DNA of 57,554 nt from a bacterium HR11 (GCA_002898535.1 BEHN01000019.1:1-57554); one strand, 5' to 3'. Positions 8,657-17,296 are shown, numbered from the stretch's first letter. Numbers and translations: made by a program. Notes: generated from the sequence alone by a model not told the origin.

Positions 8657-8905
8657 ATGCGGCAACCCGGCAGTTCGGGAATTCGGGAGTCCGGGAACTC
8701 GGGAATTCGGCCGATGGGCGTAAAAGGCCAACCCGATGCGGGCGTTTCCCGACCCACATATCAGGTAGGCAAGGAGGCAGAAGGCCTGTAAGGCTGAAGC
8801 TCCGACCAGATGCGACTCCTCGTCTTCTTGTCTTCTGTCTCCTCTTCCGGGGCCGCCCATGCGCCGGACTCCCGAATGCCCGAATCCCGATTCCGGAGTC
8901 TTCCC
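8657..8905. repeat. repeat-bearing spacer between fabD and fabG
   Basis: At 8668-8712 there are TTCGGGAATTCGGGA-type units, and related CCGAATGCCCGAATCCCG units at 8872-8890. No gene is supported. The fabG frame stays open upstream, but that part lacks family similarity. Confidence 0.6.
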
Positions 8906-9664
8906 ATGGAATGGCCGGTATATCCGGACCTGAAGGGGCAGGTCGCCCTCGTCACGGGTGCATCGCAGGGGATCGGGGCGGCCATCGCCCGGGCCCTGGG
9001 CCGACAGGGCGCCGTCGTGGGTCTGATGGCCCGCTCCCGGGAGAAACTGGAAGAAGTGGCGGCCGCCATCCGGGCTGAAGGCGCCCGCGGTTTTCCTCTG
9101 GTCGCCGATGTCTCCCAAGGGGAGGCGGTCCAAGCCGCTATCCAGGAATTCATCCGGGAGGTCGGTCCCGTCACTCTATTGGTCAACAATGCGGGCATCA
9201 CGCGGGACCAACTCTTGCTGGGTCTAAAGCCCGAGGATTGGCACACCGTCCTGGCCGTGGACCTGACGGGGGCCTACTGGGTCACGCGGGCCGTCCTCCG
9301 GGACATGTTGAAGGTCCGGCGGGGAAGCATCGTGAACATCAGTTCCGTCGTGGCCCTGACGGGGAATCCGGGTCAGACGGCCTATGCCGCGGCCAAGGCG
9401 GGCCTCATCGGGTTTACCAAATCGCTGGCCCGCGAGCTGGCATCTCGGGGCATCCGAGTCAATGCCATCGCGCCGGGGTACATCGAGACGGAGATGACGG
9501 CCCGGCTGGGCGAAGCGCTCCGGGCCGAGTACCAGAAGGCCATCCCCTTGGGTTTCTTTGGGACGCCCGACGACGTAGCCCAGGCTACGCTGTTCCTGCT
9601 GTCCTCGGCGTCCCGCTACATCACGGGGACGGTCCTCAACGTATCGGGCGGGCTTTATATGTAA
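8906..9664 (+). CDS. fabG: 3-oxoacyl-ACP reductase (SDR family)
   Basis: This 252-residue short-chain dehydrogenase reduces 3-oxoacyl-ACP with NADPH. The cofactor motif TGASQGIG is at 17-24 and NNAG at 94-97. The catalytic triad is S147, Y160 and K164 within NISSVVALTG and YAAAKAG, and the protein ends with ITGTVLNVSGGLYM, as FabG does. The start at 8906 follows CGGAG. Its position behind fabD supports a fatty-acid synthesis role, although the SDR family is broad and a hydroxyalkanoate role remains possible. Confidence 0.92.
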   Translation: MEWPVYPDLKGQVALVTGASQGIGAAIARALGRQGAVVGLMARSREKLEEVAAAIRAEGARGFPLVADVSQGEAVQAAIQEFIREVGPVTLLVNNAGITRDQLLLGLKPEDWHTVLAVDLTGAYWVTRAVLRDMLKVRRGSIVNISSVVALTGNPGQTAYAAAKAGLIGFTKSLARELASRGIRVNAIAPGYIETEMTARLGEALRAEYQKAIPLGFFGTPDDVAQATLFLLSSASRYITGTVLNVSGGLYM

Positions 9665-9746
9665 AGGCGGTGTCCGGTCGGGTACCGGGTGTCAGGCGCT
9701 CAGCGGTCCTTTAGCCACGAACCTACCATCCTACTGCCTTATTGCC

Positions 9747-10796
9747 TCACTGCCTCACGATCACCCGGGCCATCGCTTGGGCCATCGGCCGGACGGTCCC
9801 GATGACCCGCGCCGAGAACCCGTCGGCTTCCAGGGCGGCACAGAAGTCCTCAGCCGCCGCCGGCGACAGGGCAATCAGCAATCCTCCGGACGTCTGGGGC
9901 TCAAAGAGGGCCCGCTCCCACCGCTCGGCCGCCTCCGGGGGGTCCCATACGACGTGGGCGCCGTAGTACTTCGCGTTCGTCCGGCTGGCGCCCGTCCAGA
10001 GGCCTTGCGCCCACAGGCGGGCGGCCGGCTCGTAGACGGGCACGTCGGCCCAGTGCAGGACCAGGTCGACCCGGCTGGCGACGGCCAGGTGCCAGGCGTG
10101 GCCGCCCAGGCCGAAGCCCGTCACGTCCGTCGCCGCATGAGCCCCCCAGCGGACCATGTGACGGGCGGCGCTGGCATTCAAACGGGCCATGCCTTCGAAC
10201 ACGGGCCGGGCCTCGGCTTCCGAGAGGCCGCCGCCCTTGAACTGCTCGATGACGATGCCCGTCCCGATGGGCTTCGTCAGGATGAGGACGTCACCCGGCC
10301 GAGCCCCCCGCATGGAAACGACCCGGTCCGGTCGGGCATGGCCCGTGACGGCCAGACCGTAGAATACGTTGGCTTCCTTCAGGGTATGGCCGCCCAGGGA
10401 CACGGCCCCCGCCTCGGCCAGGGCGTCCAGACCGCCCTGGACGATACGGGCCGCCACGTCGGCCGGGACTTTCGAGGGCGGCAGGGCCAGGACGTGAAGG
10501 GCACAGAGGGGGGCGGCCCCCCGGGCGTACAGGTCGCTCAAGGCATTGGCGGCGGCGATCCGTCCGTACAGGTAGGGGTCGTCGCACGGCGGGGCGATGA
10601 TATCGACGGACTGAAACAGTAAGGCCCCGTCGGGTAGGCAGACGCCCCCCGCATCGTCCATCGGGGCCGTCTCCGACCACCGGCGTTCATCCGGCACGAC
10701 GTACAAACGCTCGAGGATCGCCGCCAGGTCCGCCGGACCCAGCTTGGCGGCTCAACCCCCGGCGGCGCACAACTGCGTAAGCCGCACCTCTTCCAT
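9747..10796 (-). CDS. selD: selenide, water dikinase with UGA-encoded selenocysteine
   Basis: SelD makes selenophosphate from selenide and ATP. The long open part (from a TTG at 10706) lacks the usual N-terminus. Reading through one in-frame TGA (10752-10754) to the ATG at 10796 restores it: MEEVRLTQLCAAGG, U15, then AAKLGPADLAAIL. This is the active-site position (GG-U/C-xxK) in the family, and the 349-residue total is normal. GRIAAANALSDLYA, TDVTGFGLGGH and EPQTSGGLL are standard SelD motifs. A strong hairpin directly follows the TGA. The ATG follows GGGGAGG. No selA, selB or selC is in the window. Confidence 0.93.
10720..10751 (-). promoter_or_regulatory. SECIS-like hairpin directly after the selD UGA
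   Basis: The 32 bases after the TGA fold into a lower stem GCCGCCA/TGGCGGC, a one-sided AGCTG bulge containing a U, an upper stem GGTCC/GGACC and a GGC loop. A bulged U below a short, G-containing apical loop is the pattern SelB recognises in bacterial SECIS elements. The hairpin lies inside the coding sequence, as bacterial SECIS elements do. Confidence 0.75.
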
Positions 10797-11129
10797 CGAG
10801 GGCCTCCCCAAGGGGCGCAAGATGAGGATAGAGGATACAAGATACAAGATGCAGGGTGCAAGGTGCAGGATGAGGCGCTGGGTCTCGGGTTCGGGCATTC
10901 GGGCGTTCGGCCAGCGGGCCATCTTCATCCCGGCCCCGCTCGCCCGAGCGGGGTCGCCGCTTCAGCGGGACGTCGTGGCGTCGGGACGGGTTTGAATCAG
11001 GGCCTCGGACGACAGGCTCCAGGCCCATTCGCCACTCGCTACTCGCCATTCGCCACTCGCCATTCGCCATTCACTACTCGCCATTCGCTGTTCGCTACTC
11101 GCTGTTCGCCATTCACCATCCGCCGTTCG
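10797..11129. repeat. intergenic island with heptamer, GAGCGGGG hairpin and ATTCGCC repeats
   Basis: In order: GATACAAGATGCAGGGTGCA-type heptamers (10820-10870); a near-perfect hairpin CCCCGCTCGCCCGAGCGGGG (10934-10953) with a downstream GGGACGTCGTGGCGTCGGGACG tail; then about twelve CCATTCGC/CTACTCGC units from 11025 into the 3' end of the next gene. No gene supported. Confidence 0.75.
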
Positions 11130-12149
11130 CTATTCTCCATAAATCCCGACTTTTCGGTGGCCCACCTCCCCCGGGGACCCGGCCCCCGGGACCTGAGACC
11201 GGATGGGGAGCGGCCGGCCTTCCGAAAAGGCCAGGTACAGGGCGGCCGGCAGGGCACTCAGGAGGATCACGGCCTCATACGTGACATGCGTGAGCAGGGC
11301 GACCGGCGCTTGGGCCTCCGAGCCCGTCACGGCCAGCCACGCCAGCTCCCACGTGCCCAGGTGGAGCCAGCCGTGAAGGGGGATTTCCCGACTCAGCTCG
11401 GCCGCCACCAGCGCCTGAAAGAGGGTCGAGACCGAAACGGACGGCATCCCATACGCCGTGACCCATCCGTGATATAGGACAGTCAGCCCGACGTACTTCA
11501 GGGTCACGATGGCGACCGAGAGGGCGGCCCACAGGCCCCATTGCCCCGGGGTTCGCCGCTGGAAAATCAGGGATAGACCGACCCAGGCCCACCAGCCGGC
11601 CCGAAAGCGGTCTCGGCGCATCCGGTGACGCCGCCGGAACCACGTCGGGACGAATCGGCGAAAGGAAACGCCGAGCCCGACGAGACAGGCCGTCAGGCCC
11701 CACAGGGCCAGGCCGACCTCCCACGGAAGGAACCACTGGAGATACAGGGCCGTCGCCAGGACGTCGCCCAGGCTCGCCCCGACCATGCTCGCCAGGATGC
11801 GCCGCCAGCGCATACCCGTCAGGAAACGGCTCAGGACCGGATACGTGAGGACGCCCGAGCGGAACGGCAGGAAGTCGATGGCCGCATGATGGACGTATGC
11901 GATGGCGACGACCGGCCGTCCGACCGTCGCCGGGCCGCCCAAGAGGAGCCAGTACCGCACGCCCCGCAGGCCCGTCCACAGGACGTAACATCCGGCAAAC
12001 CACCCGATGGCCGCCCAGGGCGGGCCCGGCGCTTCCCGAATCCGTCGGGTCTCGGGAAATCCGAACCACAGGGCGCCGACGGCCGCCGCCGTGACGACTA
12101 ACGGCGCCCACCGCCAGACCGGCGAGGCTCGAACCGATTCAAGTGGCAC
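11130..12149 (-). CDS. flippase-like membrane protein (LPG synthase TM / UPF0104-like)
   Basis: This 339-residue protein has about eight hydrophobic segments. In its N-terminal half, GVRYWLLLGG and FLPFRSGVLTYPVLSRFLTG resemble the arginine/proline signatures of the lysylphosphatidylglycerol-synthase membrane domain family. The family includes lipid flippase-like proteins and stand-alone proteins of unknown substrate. The start is GTG 12149, preceded by GGAGG six bases upstream; further upstream the frame runs into a heptamer repeat. The C-terminal 20 residues are polar, and the stop lies beside ATTCGCC repeats. Family assignment is moderate and function unknown. Confidence 0.6.
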   Translation of the reverse strand: MPLESVRASPVWRWAPLVVTAAAVGALWFGFPETRRIREAPGPPWAAIGWFAGCYVLWTGLRGVRYWLLLGGPATVGRPVVAIAYVHHAAIDFLPFRSGVLTYPVLSRFLTGMRWRRILASMVGASLGDVLATALYLQWFLPWEVGLALWGLTACLVGLGVSFRRFVPTWFRRRHRMRRDRFRAGWWAWVGLSLIFQRRTPGQWGLWAALSVAIVTLKYVGLTVLYHGWVTAYGMPSVSVSTLFQALVAAELSREIPLHGWLHLGTWELAWLAVTGSEAQAPVALLTHVTYEAVILLSALPAALYLAFSEGRPLPIRSQVPGAGSPGEVGHRKVGIYGE

Positions 12150-12207
12150 CCGATCCCTCCATCCTGTATCCTGCATTTTACATCCTACCTTACTCCGGAG
12201 GTCCGTC

Positions 12208-12624
12208 ATGAGAGTTTATGCCCAGGGTCCCGTCTGGGTCGTCGCCCTCGAACCCGACGAATCGGTCATCGACCGACTCCTGGAGGCCGCCCGTCAGCAC
12301 GACTGGCAGGCCGTCGCCGTCTGGGGGATCGGGGCCGTCCGGGACGTCGTGGTCGGGTGCTACGTCGTCGGCGAACGACGTTACGCTCAGATACGACTGC
12401 CCGGGGATTGGGAGCTCGTCGCGTGTCACGGCACCCTCTCGACCCGGGAGGGCGAACCGTTCCTGCACCTCCACGTCGTACTGAGCGACCGGGAGGGCCA
12501 TACCCGGGGCGGACACCTCTTCGAGGCCCGGGTCAGCGGCGTCGGCGAATTCGTCGTCCTCCCCCTCCCGCATCCGATGGTCCGTCGGAAGGACGACCGC
12601 ACGGGATTGTACGCACTTCATTGA
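12208..12624 (+). CDS. PPC/DUF296 domain protein
   Basis: This 138-residue protein matches the plants-and-prokaryotes-conserved (PPC, DUF296) fold in length and order. There is an N-terminal beta segment with LEPDESVIDRLLEAA, then AVAVWGIGAVRDVVVG, then the metal-site-like stretch GEPFLHLHVVLSDREG and GGHLFEARV. Bacterial members form small trimers and have no proven general function; some are described as DNA-binding. The ATG follows CCGGAGG. It overlaps or abuts the methyltransferase-like gene that follows, so the two are probably co-transcribed. Confidence 0.85.
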   Translation: MRVYAQGPVWVVALEPDESVIDRLLEAARQHDWQAVAVWGIGAVRDVVVGCYVVGERRYAQIRLPGDWELVACHGTLSTREGEPFLHLHVVLSDREGHTRGGHLFEARVSGVGEFVVLPLPHPMVRRKDDRTGLYALH

Positions 12625-12638
12625 TGCAAAGGTGCGGG

Positions 12639-13193
12639 ATGGCCATGAGCCGCCAGTGGGTCCGGCCGGCCTGGCGGGTGTGGTCCGGCATCGGGCTGGC
12701 CGCCCTCGGCACGGTCATGGCACGGCCGGCCCTGCCGGGCCTCATCGTCGGGACGTTGTGCGTCGCCTACGGCCTGGCCTGGCGATTCTGGGCGGCGGGC
12801 CATGTCCAAAAGGGGGCGACCATCACGACGACCGGGCCCTACCGCCTGCACCGGCATCCCCTGTACTGGGGAACGTTCTGGCTGGGCGTCGGCTTCGCGT
12901 GGATGATCAACCGCCCGTGGTTCTGGGCGGCCTTCCTCGCCTACTACGCCCTCGTGTACGGCCTGACGATGGTCCAAGAGGAAGCCTTCCTGCAAAGGCG
13001 CTTTGGGCCCCTCTACGAAGCATACGCCGCCCGCGTCCCCCGGTGGCTCCCCCTGGGCCGTGGACCCCGACTGGCCGACCCGTCGACCCGGTGGTCCTGG
13101 GCCCGGGCCCGTCGCCATCGGGAGCACCGGACCCTCATCGCGGTCGGCCTGTGGAGTCTCCTTTTCTGGCTCCGGTGGAAATGGGCCCTATAA
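12639..13193 (+). CDS. isoprenylcysteine carboxyl methyltransferase-like membrane protein
   Basis: This 184-residue protein has three to five membrane segments and the ICMT/PEMT-type C-terminal signature: GPYRLHRHPLYWG, then EEAFLQRRFGPLYEAY and VPRWLP. The family uses SAM to methylate lipid or protein carboxyl or amino groups at the membrane; the bacterial substrates are mostly unknown. Candidate starts are ATG 12624 (overlapping the preceding stop), 12639 and 12645. I use 12639 because AAAGGTG precedes it. Confidence 0.82.
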   Translation: MAMSRQWVRPAWRVWSGIGLAALGTVMARPALPGLIVGTLCVAYGLAWRFWAAGHVQKGATITTTGPYRLHRHPLYWGTFWLGVGFAWMINRPWFWAAFLAYYALVYGLTMVQEEAFLQRRFGPLYEAYAARVPRWLPLGRGPRLADPSTRWSWARARRHREHRTLIAVGLWSLLFWLRWKWAL

Positions 13194-13342
13194 ATTCGAT
13201 TCGAATGTGGGGGTACGGGACGTGAGATACGGCCCGCCCACCTGAAGCATCGGGTCCGGCCCTGCTCTCGGACGAGCGGGGCTTGGATGCTCATCGGTCC
13301 CGCGCCGCACGTCCACGGGGCCTGCATTCCCCCGCTTCTCTG
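13194..13342. repeat. spacer with a degenerate GAGCGGGG hairpin
   Basis: CCTGCTCTCGGACGAGCGGGGCTTGG at 13261-13286 is a diverged member of the hairpin family at 10934, 29746, 43833 and 45190. It lies between two convergent genes and could act as a transcript 3' structure. Confidence 0.5.
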
Positions 13343-15481
13343 TCAGAACACCCGTTCCACCTCGACCTGCCAGCGGTGGAAGTCGGCTAACTGCTCGAAG
13401 AGGGTCCGGATTTCGTAGAGCAGAGCGAGCCGGTTGCGCCGCAGGTCAGCGTCTTCGACCATCACGAAGACCTGCTCGAAGAACGTATGGAGGACGGGGC
13501 TCAGGGAGGCCAGGTGGCGGACGGCGTCCGCATATCGTCGTTCGACGATGGCCTCGGTGACCGGCTCCCGAAGGCGGCGATAGAACTCCCAGAGCTGGCG
13601 CTCCTCGTCCTGCTGGAACCGATGGGTCTCGACCCGGCCCGGAGCCGCCGGGAGGTCCTTCGTGATGCTGTACAGGCGCTTGAACACGAGGCCGATGCGG
13701 TACACGTCATCGGGGTCGGACTCTCGGAAAGCCCGCAGACGTCGGTCCAGATCCCAGGGATCCCAGGGTCGCCGGTCGATGAGGGAATCGATGAAGTCGG
13801 GACGGGCGCCCTGGGCCTCCCAGTAGGCGGCCAGTCGACCTTGCAGGAACGAAAGAAGCTCTGGCTGTTTCAGGTAACAATCATGGTACAACCGGCCCTT
13901 CGCCACGTCGGTCGCCGACGTGACGGACGGGTCGGTCAGACGCCGGTACACGTCCTCCAGGAGTTTCGGAATGTCCGCCGAGATGCCGCCCTCGATGAGA
14001 ATCCGTAAGAGGCCCAAGGCCCAGCGCCGCTGGCCCAGGGGGTCCCGGGAGCCGGACGGCTGATGGCCCAGCCCGAAGCTGATCCACAGACTGTCCAGGC
14101 GGTCCAGGAAGGCCAGGCACTGCCCGAGCGGCGTGGACGGGATGGGGTCCTCCATCCGCTGGGGCCGCACGTGCTCATAGATGGCCCGCCACAGGGGTTC
14201 CGGCCGGCCCTCCTGCCGGGCCAGGAGGCCCCCGGCGATGCCCTCCAGCTCGGGAAACTCGCCGACCAGTTGGCTGACCAGGTCGGCCTTGGCCAGCCGG
14301 ACGGCCTGCTCGAGCAGGGTCTGCTCCGGGGGCGACAGCCGCCACAGCGGGGCGACGACCGAGGCGAGGGCGTGAAGCCGATAGACCTTGTCGGCATACG
14401 TGCCGCCGCCTTCCAGGAACTGGACCTGACTCAGCCGGGCCGCGTAGGCCTCGAGGCCCTGCCGACAGTCCTCGTGCCAGAAGAAGTCGGCGTCCCGAAA
14501 GCGGGCGACGAGGACCCGCTCGTGACCCGTCCGGACGGTCGGCCCGTGGGACGGGTGGGTCTGGAGCAGGGTCAAAAAACGGGGCTGGAGTCGGCCCCGG
14601 CTGTTCACGACGGCCAGGTACTTCTGGTGATGACGCATCGCCGTGATGAGGATCTCGGCCGGCAGACGCAGGAACTGGGGGTCAAAGGCCCCGACCAAGA
14701 CGGTCGGCCATTCGGTCAGATGGACCCAGAGGTCCAGGAGTTCGGGGTCCTCCACGGGCCGAGCGTCGGGGACGTCGGCCAGGGCTTGACGGATCTCGGC
14801 CTCAAACTGTTGACGGCGCTTTTCGTTGGAGACAAGGACCCGGACCTCCTCCAGGAGGGCCTCGTAGCGGGCCGCATCGGGGACCTCAATGCGGCGGTTC
14901 CCCGTCAGGAGGCGATGGCCGTACGTGAATCGGTCCGCCGTCACGCCGGCGAACTGCCACGGCACGACCGTATCACCCCAGAGGGCCAGGATCCAGCGGA
15001 CGGGTCGGCTGAAGGCGACAGGGCTCCCCGGCCAGCGCATCCGCTTCCGGAAGGGGATGCTTTCAAAGAGAGGCGTTAAGATCTCCGGGAGGACCTCGAC
15101 GGCGGGGCGACCCGGGACTTGCCGTTCCAAAACGACATAAGCCCCTCGGGGACCCTCCTCGATGCGGACGTCTTCCGGCGAAGCGCCGTAGCGCCGCAGA
15201 AAGCCCATCAGGGCCGGCGTCGGACGGCCTTCGGCGTCCAGGGCCGTGTGTTTCGGCGGACCCTTGATGACCTCCGTCCGTGTCGGCTGGACGGCCGGGA
15301 AGCGCTCGACGTAGAGGACGATCCGGCGCGGCGTCGTCCAGACGACCGTCGGGACATCCGTCCAGCCATAGGCCCGGAGGCGTTCCGGCCAGACCTCCTG
15401 AATGTACTGGCGGGCCGTCTTCTGTTCCTCGACCGGCAATTCTTCCGTGCCGACCTCGACGACGAGGGCCTGGGCATCCAT
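13343..15481 (-). CDS. glyS: glycyl-tRNA synthetase beta subunit
   Basis: This 712-residue protein matches GlyS, the tRNA-recognising subunit of the heterotetrameric bacterial GlyRS. It starts LVVEVGTEELPVEEQK and contains TPRRIVLYVE, IPFRKRMRW, FSRPVRWILALWG and TYGHRLLTG. MRHHQKYLAVV precedes the HD-type segment, and a DALR-type anticodon-binding end closes the protein. The ATG follows AGGAGA. The alpha subunit gene glyQ, usually directly upstream of glyS, is not here: the upstream neighbour is a repeat island and then a LolA-like gene. Confidence 0.95.
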   Translation of the reverse strand: MDAQALVVEVGTEELPVEEQKTARQYIQEVWPERLRAYGWTDVPTVVWTTPRRIVLYVERFPAVQPTRTEVIKGPPKHTALDAEGRPTPALMGFLRRYGASPEDVRIEEGPRGAYVVLERQVPGRPAVEVLPEILTPLFESIPFRKRMRWPGSPVAFSRPVRWILALWGDTVVPWQFAGVTADRFTYGHRLLTGNRRIEVPDAARYEALLEEVRVLVSNEKRRQQFEAEIRQALADVPDARPVEDPELLDLWVHLTEWPTVLVGAFDPQFLRLPAEILITAMRHHQKYLAVVNSRGRLQPRFLTLLQTHPSHGPTVRTGHERVLVARFRDADFFWHEDCRQGLEAYAARLSQVQFLEGGGTYADKVYRLHALASVVAPLWRLSPPEQTLLEQAVRLAKADLVSQLVGEFPELEGIAGGLLARQEGRPEPLWRAIYEHVRPQRMEDPIPSTPLGQCLAFLDRLDSLWISFGLGHQPSGSRDPLGQRRWALGLLRILIEGGISADIPKLLEDVYRRLTDPSVTSATDVAKGRLYHDCYLKQPELLSFLQGRLAAYWEAQGARPDFIDSLIDRRPWDPWDLDRRLRAFRESDPDDVYRIGLVFKRLYSITKDLPAAPGRVETHRFQQDEERQLWEFYRRLREPVTEAIVERRYADAVRHLASLSPVLHTFFEQVFVMVEDADLRRNRLALLYEIRTLFEQLADFHRWQVEVERVF

Positions 15482-15820
15482 CCGACGGGTCTCCTATCCG
15501 GGAGTTCGGGAATTCGGGAATTCGGCAGGTGGGCAGGTGGGCAGGTCGGCAGATGGGTAGTTCGGCAGATGGGCAGGTGGGCAGATGGGCAGATGGGGAG
15601 GGAGGGGCCGCACTTGGATGCGGACATCTCCCCTCAGGCGGTGGGCGTCATCCGGCCGCCGTCCCGGGTAGCTCCGGATGAGGATGGCGACCATCCGCTC
15701 CCCGGGCCATCATCGGGAGGTCGCCCCTACTCCGCCTTCCCGACCCCCGACCTGCCGACCTGCCCACCTGCCGACCTGCCTATCTGCCCACCTGCCGACC
15801 TGCCGAATTCCCGAATGGCC
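15482..15820. repeat. repeat island (TTCGGGAA and GGGCAGRT octamers)
   Basis: 15500-15600 runs from TTCGGGAATTCGGG units into about nine GGGCAGGT/GGGCAGAT octamers. 15750-15815 carries the same octamers in reverse complement (ACCTGCCG, ACCTGCCC), so the two form an inverted pair around 150 bp of unique sequence. No gene supported. Confidence 0.75.
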
Positions 15821-16450
15821 TTACTGCCCCAACTCCGACAGGGGCACGCGTTCGCACGTCGCCGGGAACGACACGTGCCATACGTCTTTTTGCTCGGCCT
15901 CGGCCCAGACCCGGGCGTCGGTCCGAAGCCGGTACTCGACCCGCTGGTGAAGCCAGTCGGTCGTCTCGACCGTCAGCTCGGCGGTCCGGGGGCGCCAGCG
16001 GATCGCCACACGGGACCAGGGGACCCGGGGGTCTGTCTCGGCCGTCGGGGGCGCCTCGAAGACCCAGCGGGTCTCGTCGGGTTTCGACTCGAACTGCCGG
16101 AGTTCCATCGTGAGTCCCGAAAAATCGCAGTCTCGTATGAAGGCCAGTAAGGGGTGCGCCTGAAGCCGGACCTCAGGCTGGCCCTCATAATACACGATGC
16201 AATCGGCTTCCACGTAAAACTCCATCCGACCCGGGGTCCACACGAAAATCTTCGTCTCCGGCCGGTCGTACTGCCACCACAGGCGGTCGGGCCGGACCCA
16301 GGCGAAGCGGCCGGATTCCTGGAGTTTGCGGCGGGTCGCCGGGTTTTCGCTGACCTGGACGAAGGCGCCCCCGACCCGGGTCAGCCGGGTGCACACGTCC
16401 CGAAGCGCCAGGAGTCCGGGGGCAACGCCTTCATTGAAGGATGCCTGCAT
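15821..16450 (-). CDS. LolA-like outer-membrane lipoprotein carrier protein
   Basis: About 209 residues from ATG 16450. ESGRFAWVRPDRLWWQYDRP, TKIFVWTPGRMEFYVEADCI and LTVETTDWLHQRVEYRL follow the LolA fold, which ferries lipoproteins across the periplasm. LolA needs a signal peptide. The frame continues upstream through LRAIVIAIGLILSQC, an obvious hydrophobic signal, but without an ATG/GTG/TTG until ATG 16573, which lies inside the divergent neighbour. The start may therefore be CTG 16516 or ATG 16573. A heptamer repeat (GATGCAAGATGCAAG) is embedded at the signal/mature junction, which is unusual. Confidence 0.65.
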   Translation of the reverse strand: MQASFNEGVAPGLLALRDVCTRLTRVGGAFVQVSENPATRRKLQESGRFAWVRPDRLWWQYDRPETKIFVWTPGRMEFYVEADCIVYYEGQPEVRLQAHPLLAFIRDCDFSGLTMELRQFESKPDETRWVFEAPPTAETDPRVPWSRVAIRWRPRTAELTVETTDWLHQRVEYRLRTDARVWAEAEQKDVWHVSFPATCERVPLSELGQ

Positions 16451-16525
16451 CTTGCATCTTGCATCCTGAAGACACTGGGATAGGATCAGGCCGATGGCGA
16501 TGACGATAGCTCGCAGGAGATTCCC

Positions 16526-17251
16526 ATGAAGCGAATGATCGCCCTGGGCGGCGGGTGCTACGGATTTCTGCATGTCTCCCACCTCTTGAAGGCCCGGGCC
16601 AAGGGCCGCATCGAATTCGACCGCATCGTGGTCGTCGACCGCCATGCCGTCCCCCCGGTCCGGCAACGGCTGGGCGACCACCCGGACGTCGAGTACGTGC
16701 AAGACACGTGGGAAAACTTCCTGTACCAGTATGCCCGAGACGGGGTCCTGGGTCCAGACGATGAGGTCGTGCCGCCCTGCATCGGGCCGCACCTGACGCT
16801 GATATGGCTTCGGGAACGGATCAACCGGGAGACGCCCTACCGGGCCGAGGTCGTCCCCTGGGACATTCGCATCGGGACGCCCTTCGAGGTCACGCTCCCG
16901 GTCGGCACGCACGCCGTCAGCTACGCCCTGTGGCGGTGTCCCTCGACGTGTATCGAGCCGCCCCTCTGTCCGGCCGTCCGGGGACCCCGGAATTGGGACA
17001 TGGGGACGTTCGTCCTTCGGCATTTTTCCCAATGGACCGTCCAGGGGCGGCCTATCGACCACTGCGAGGTCTTTTACAGCCGACATCGGGCCTGGGGCGT
17101 GGCGACGTATCCGGCCGTCCGATTCCTGGAGGCCTGGGGGCGAGTCGAGCGCCTGTGGCAGAGCGAACCCGACCGGGAATGGCGGGTCCTGGTCGCCACC
17201 GTTTCGGCCTGTCACGGGCTTTTGGGGCTCCTGCACATCGTGCGGCCGTAG
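16526..17251 (+). CDS. unrecognised 241-residue protein with clustered cysteines
   Basis: It starts MKRMIALGGGCYG behind AGGAGA. A GGGC-containing strand-turn is followed by FDRIVVVDRH, suggesting a nucleotide-binding-like N-terminus. Near residues 147-158, CPSTCIEPPLC places three Cys close together, and C86 and further Cys lie elsewhere, so metal or Fe-S binding is possible. There is no signal peptide or membrane segment. It is divergent from, and possibly overlaps, the LolA-like gene. I do not recognise the family. Confidence 0.65.
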   Translation: MKRMIALGGGCYGFLHVSHLLKARAKGRIEFDRIVVVDRHAVPPVRQRLGDHPDVEYVQDTWENFLYQYARDGVLGPDDEVVPPCIGPHLTLIWLRERINRETPYRAEVVPWDIRIGTPFEVTLPVGTHAVSYALWRCPSTCIEPPLCPAVRGPRNWDMGTFVLRHFSQWTVQGRPIDHCEVFYSRHRAWGVATYPAVRFLEAWGRVERLWQSEPDREWRVLVATVSACHGLLGLLHIVRP

Positions 17252-17296
17252 GGCGCGAGGCCTGCCCAGCGCCGATACACTTCGGCCCTGCGTCGC

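Noticed and set aside
7628-9133. A 501-codon minus-strand frame across fabD
   Set aside because: Shadow of fabD and fabG; composition is typical of antisense GC-rich frames.
10687-11070. Minus-strand open frames upstream of selD as separate genes
   Set aside because: They are frames through repeat DNA; the true selD N-terminus is in another frame through the UGA.
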